Assembly (NCBI GenBank): GCA_027028225.1
Contig: JALVJP010000038.1
Span: 1-5,383, forward strand
Reading direction: 5' to 3'
Length of the DNA: 5,383 nt
DNA from: Candidatus Parcubacteria bacterium
GTDB taxonomy: Bacteria; Patescibacteriota; Minisyncoccia; Phycocordibacterales; UBA1006
The notes beneath the pieces are model-generated. The model did no database searches, was not told where the DNA came from, and saw only the letters and a program-made list of their open reading frames with translations. Every line of letters starts with the position of its first letter. Position 1 is the first letter of the stretch. Positions 4,924 through 5,383 of this stretch are shown here, piece after piece. Both the position numbers and the translations under genes were made by a program.

Positions 4924-5382
4924 CTACTCTTCCCCTTTTGCTTCCTTCAACTTTTTTTCCAGCTCCTTATTCTTCTTCTCAAGCTTTTCAATTTTCTCAT
5001 CTTTTGTTGCCTCTTTTGTAGCTTTTGCTGGATCCCTTGATGCTCTTGCAACAGCATTATAATCAGAGCGTCTATCGACGATATGTCTCTTCTTCCCAAA
5101 GAGCTTAACAGAACCTGTTCTCTTCCTAATACCGTTAATAAGTTTTCCTGCAACACCTCCTGTAACTGCCCCCATTATTAAGTTTGCACCAACACCTGCG
5201 AAAGGTCCCGCACCTAACGCTCCAAGACCTCCAACGAGAAGACCCTTTATCACCGTTTCCTTTGAGAGGTGAGGGTTTGGATTCTTTGCAGATTGAACGA
5301 GTTTGTTATCAAATGCAATTTTGTGGTTAAGTTCATGAACTTGTCCTGTGAGATTTTTCACTTCTGTCTTAAGACTCCCCAA
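4924..5382 (-). CDS. Glycine-zipper and coiled-coil protein, 5' end cut by the window
   Basis: At least 152 residues ending in TAG. The frame is open to the right edge. The only start at the edge is a TTG with no visible upstream context, so I treat the N-terminus as missing. Positions are counted from that TTG. Residues ~1-30 look coiled-coil (LKTEVKNLTGQVHELNHKI). Residues ~46-85 are a glycine-rich hydrophobic stretch (KGLLVGGLGALGAGPFAGVG then ANLIMGAVTGGVAGKLI), the spacing of a glycine zipper or a tightly packed membrane hairpin. A basic segment follows (RKRTGSVKLFGKKRHIVDRR), then a Lys/Glu coiled coil at ~125-149 (KIEKLEKKNKELEKKLKEAK). It probably associates with a membrane through the glycine region and self-assembles through the coils. 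This is inference; no family is recognised. Confidence 0.75.
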   Translation of the reverse strand: MGSLKTEVKNLTGQVHELNHKIAFDNKLVQSAKNPNPHLSKETVIKGLLVGGLGALGAGPFAGVGANLIMGAVTGGVAGKLINGIRKRTGSVKLFGKKRHIVDRRSDYNAVARASRDPAKATKEATKDEKIEKLEKKNKELEKKLKEAKGEE

Positions 5383-5383
5383 C

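Noticed and set aside
1..5383. Alternative genetic code with UGA as glycine
   Set aside because: The PaaX-like gene ends in TGA TGA, and the long glycine-containing genes have no internal TGA.

Overview
The window looks like a piece of a Patescibacteria (Candidate Phyla Radiation) chromosome, probably of the Parcubacteria type. The base composition is AT-rich. The genes are short and mostly orphan. The largest gene carries the two-helix T4SS pilin-like module and THGP...D peptidase-like tail that I associate with that group, although I could not run a search to confirm it. The code appears standard: TAA, TAG and TGA are all used as stops, one gene ends in tandem TGA TGA, and the glycine-containing long gene has no in-frame TGA. 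This argues against the UGA=Gly code of Gracilibacteria and Absconditabacteria.

Left to right, a possible tail of a + strand gene (1-96) is followed by AT-rich spacer. Next is a minus-strand gene for a short PaaX-like protein, a winged helix joined to a Cas2-like ferredoxin fold (258-731). Its upstream region (732-1029) is rich in non-coding structure: a 32-bp near-perfect palindrome, a degenerate 8-bp tandem repeat and a two-way intrinsic terminator. Then come a small acidic DUF5663-like protein (1030-1395, minus) and a 708-residue exported membrane protein (1426-3552, minus). The latter has a cysteine-rich ectodomain, a T4SS pilin-like double transmembrane module and a zinc-peptidase (M15)-like C-terminal domain. 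A strong terminator separates it from a 253-residue glutamate-rich protein (3606-4367, minus).

The 253-residue gene is divergent from a 137-residue + strand gene (4443-4856) across a 75-bp region with a perfect 8-bp inverted repeat. Both proteins appear to share a helical domain of about 70 residues. A two-way terminator separates the + gene from a convergent minus-strand gene (4924 to the right edge). That gene encodes a glycine-zipper plus coiled-coil protein and is cut by the window.

Nothing here looks like a conventional operon. Nearly every gene has its own -10 box and most have their own terminator. In all five complete genes the best -10 box lies only 7-10 nt before the chosen ATG, and a properly spaced Shine-Dalgarno is missing. 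This points to leaderless or nearly leaderless transcripts. The most notable items are the large pilin/peptidase-like surface protein, the PaaX/Cas2-like orphan with its palindrome, the 8-bp repeat, and the divergent pair sharing a domain. No CRISPR array, RNA gene, transposase or complete secretion operon is visible.
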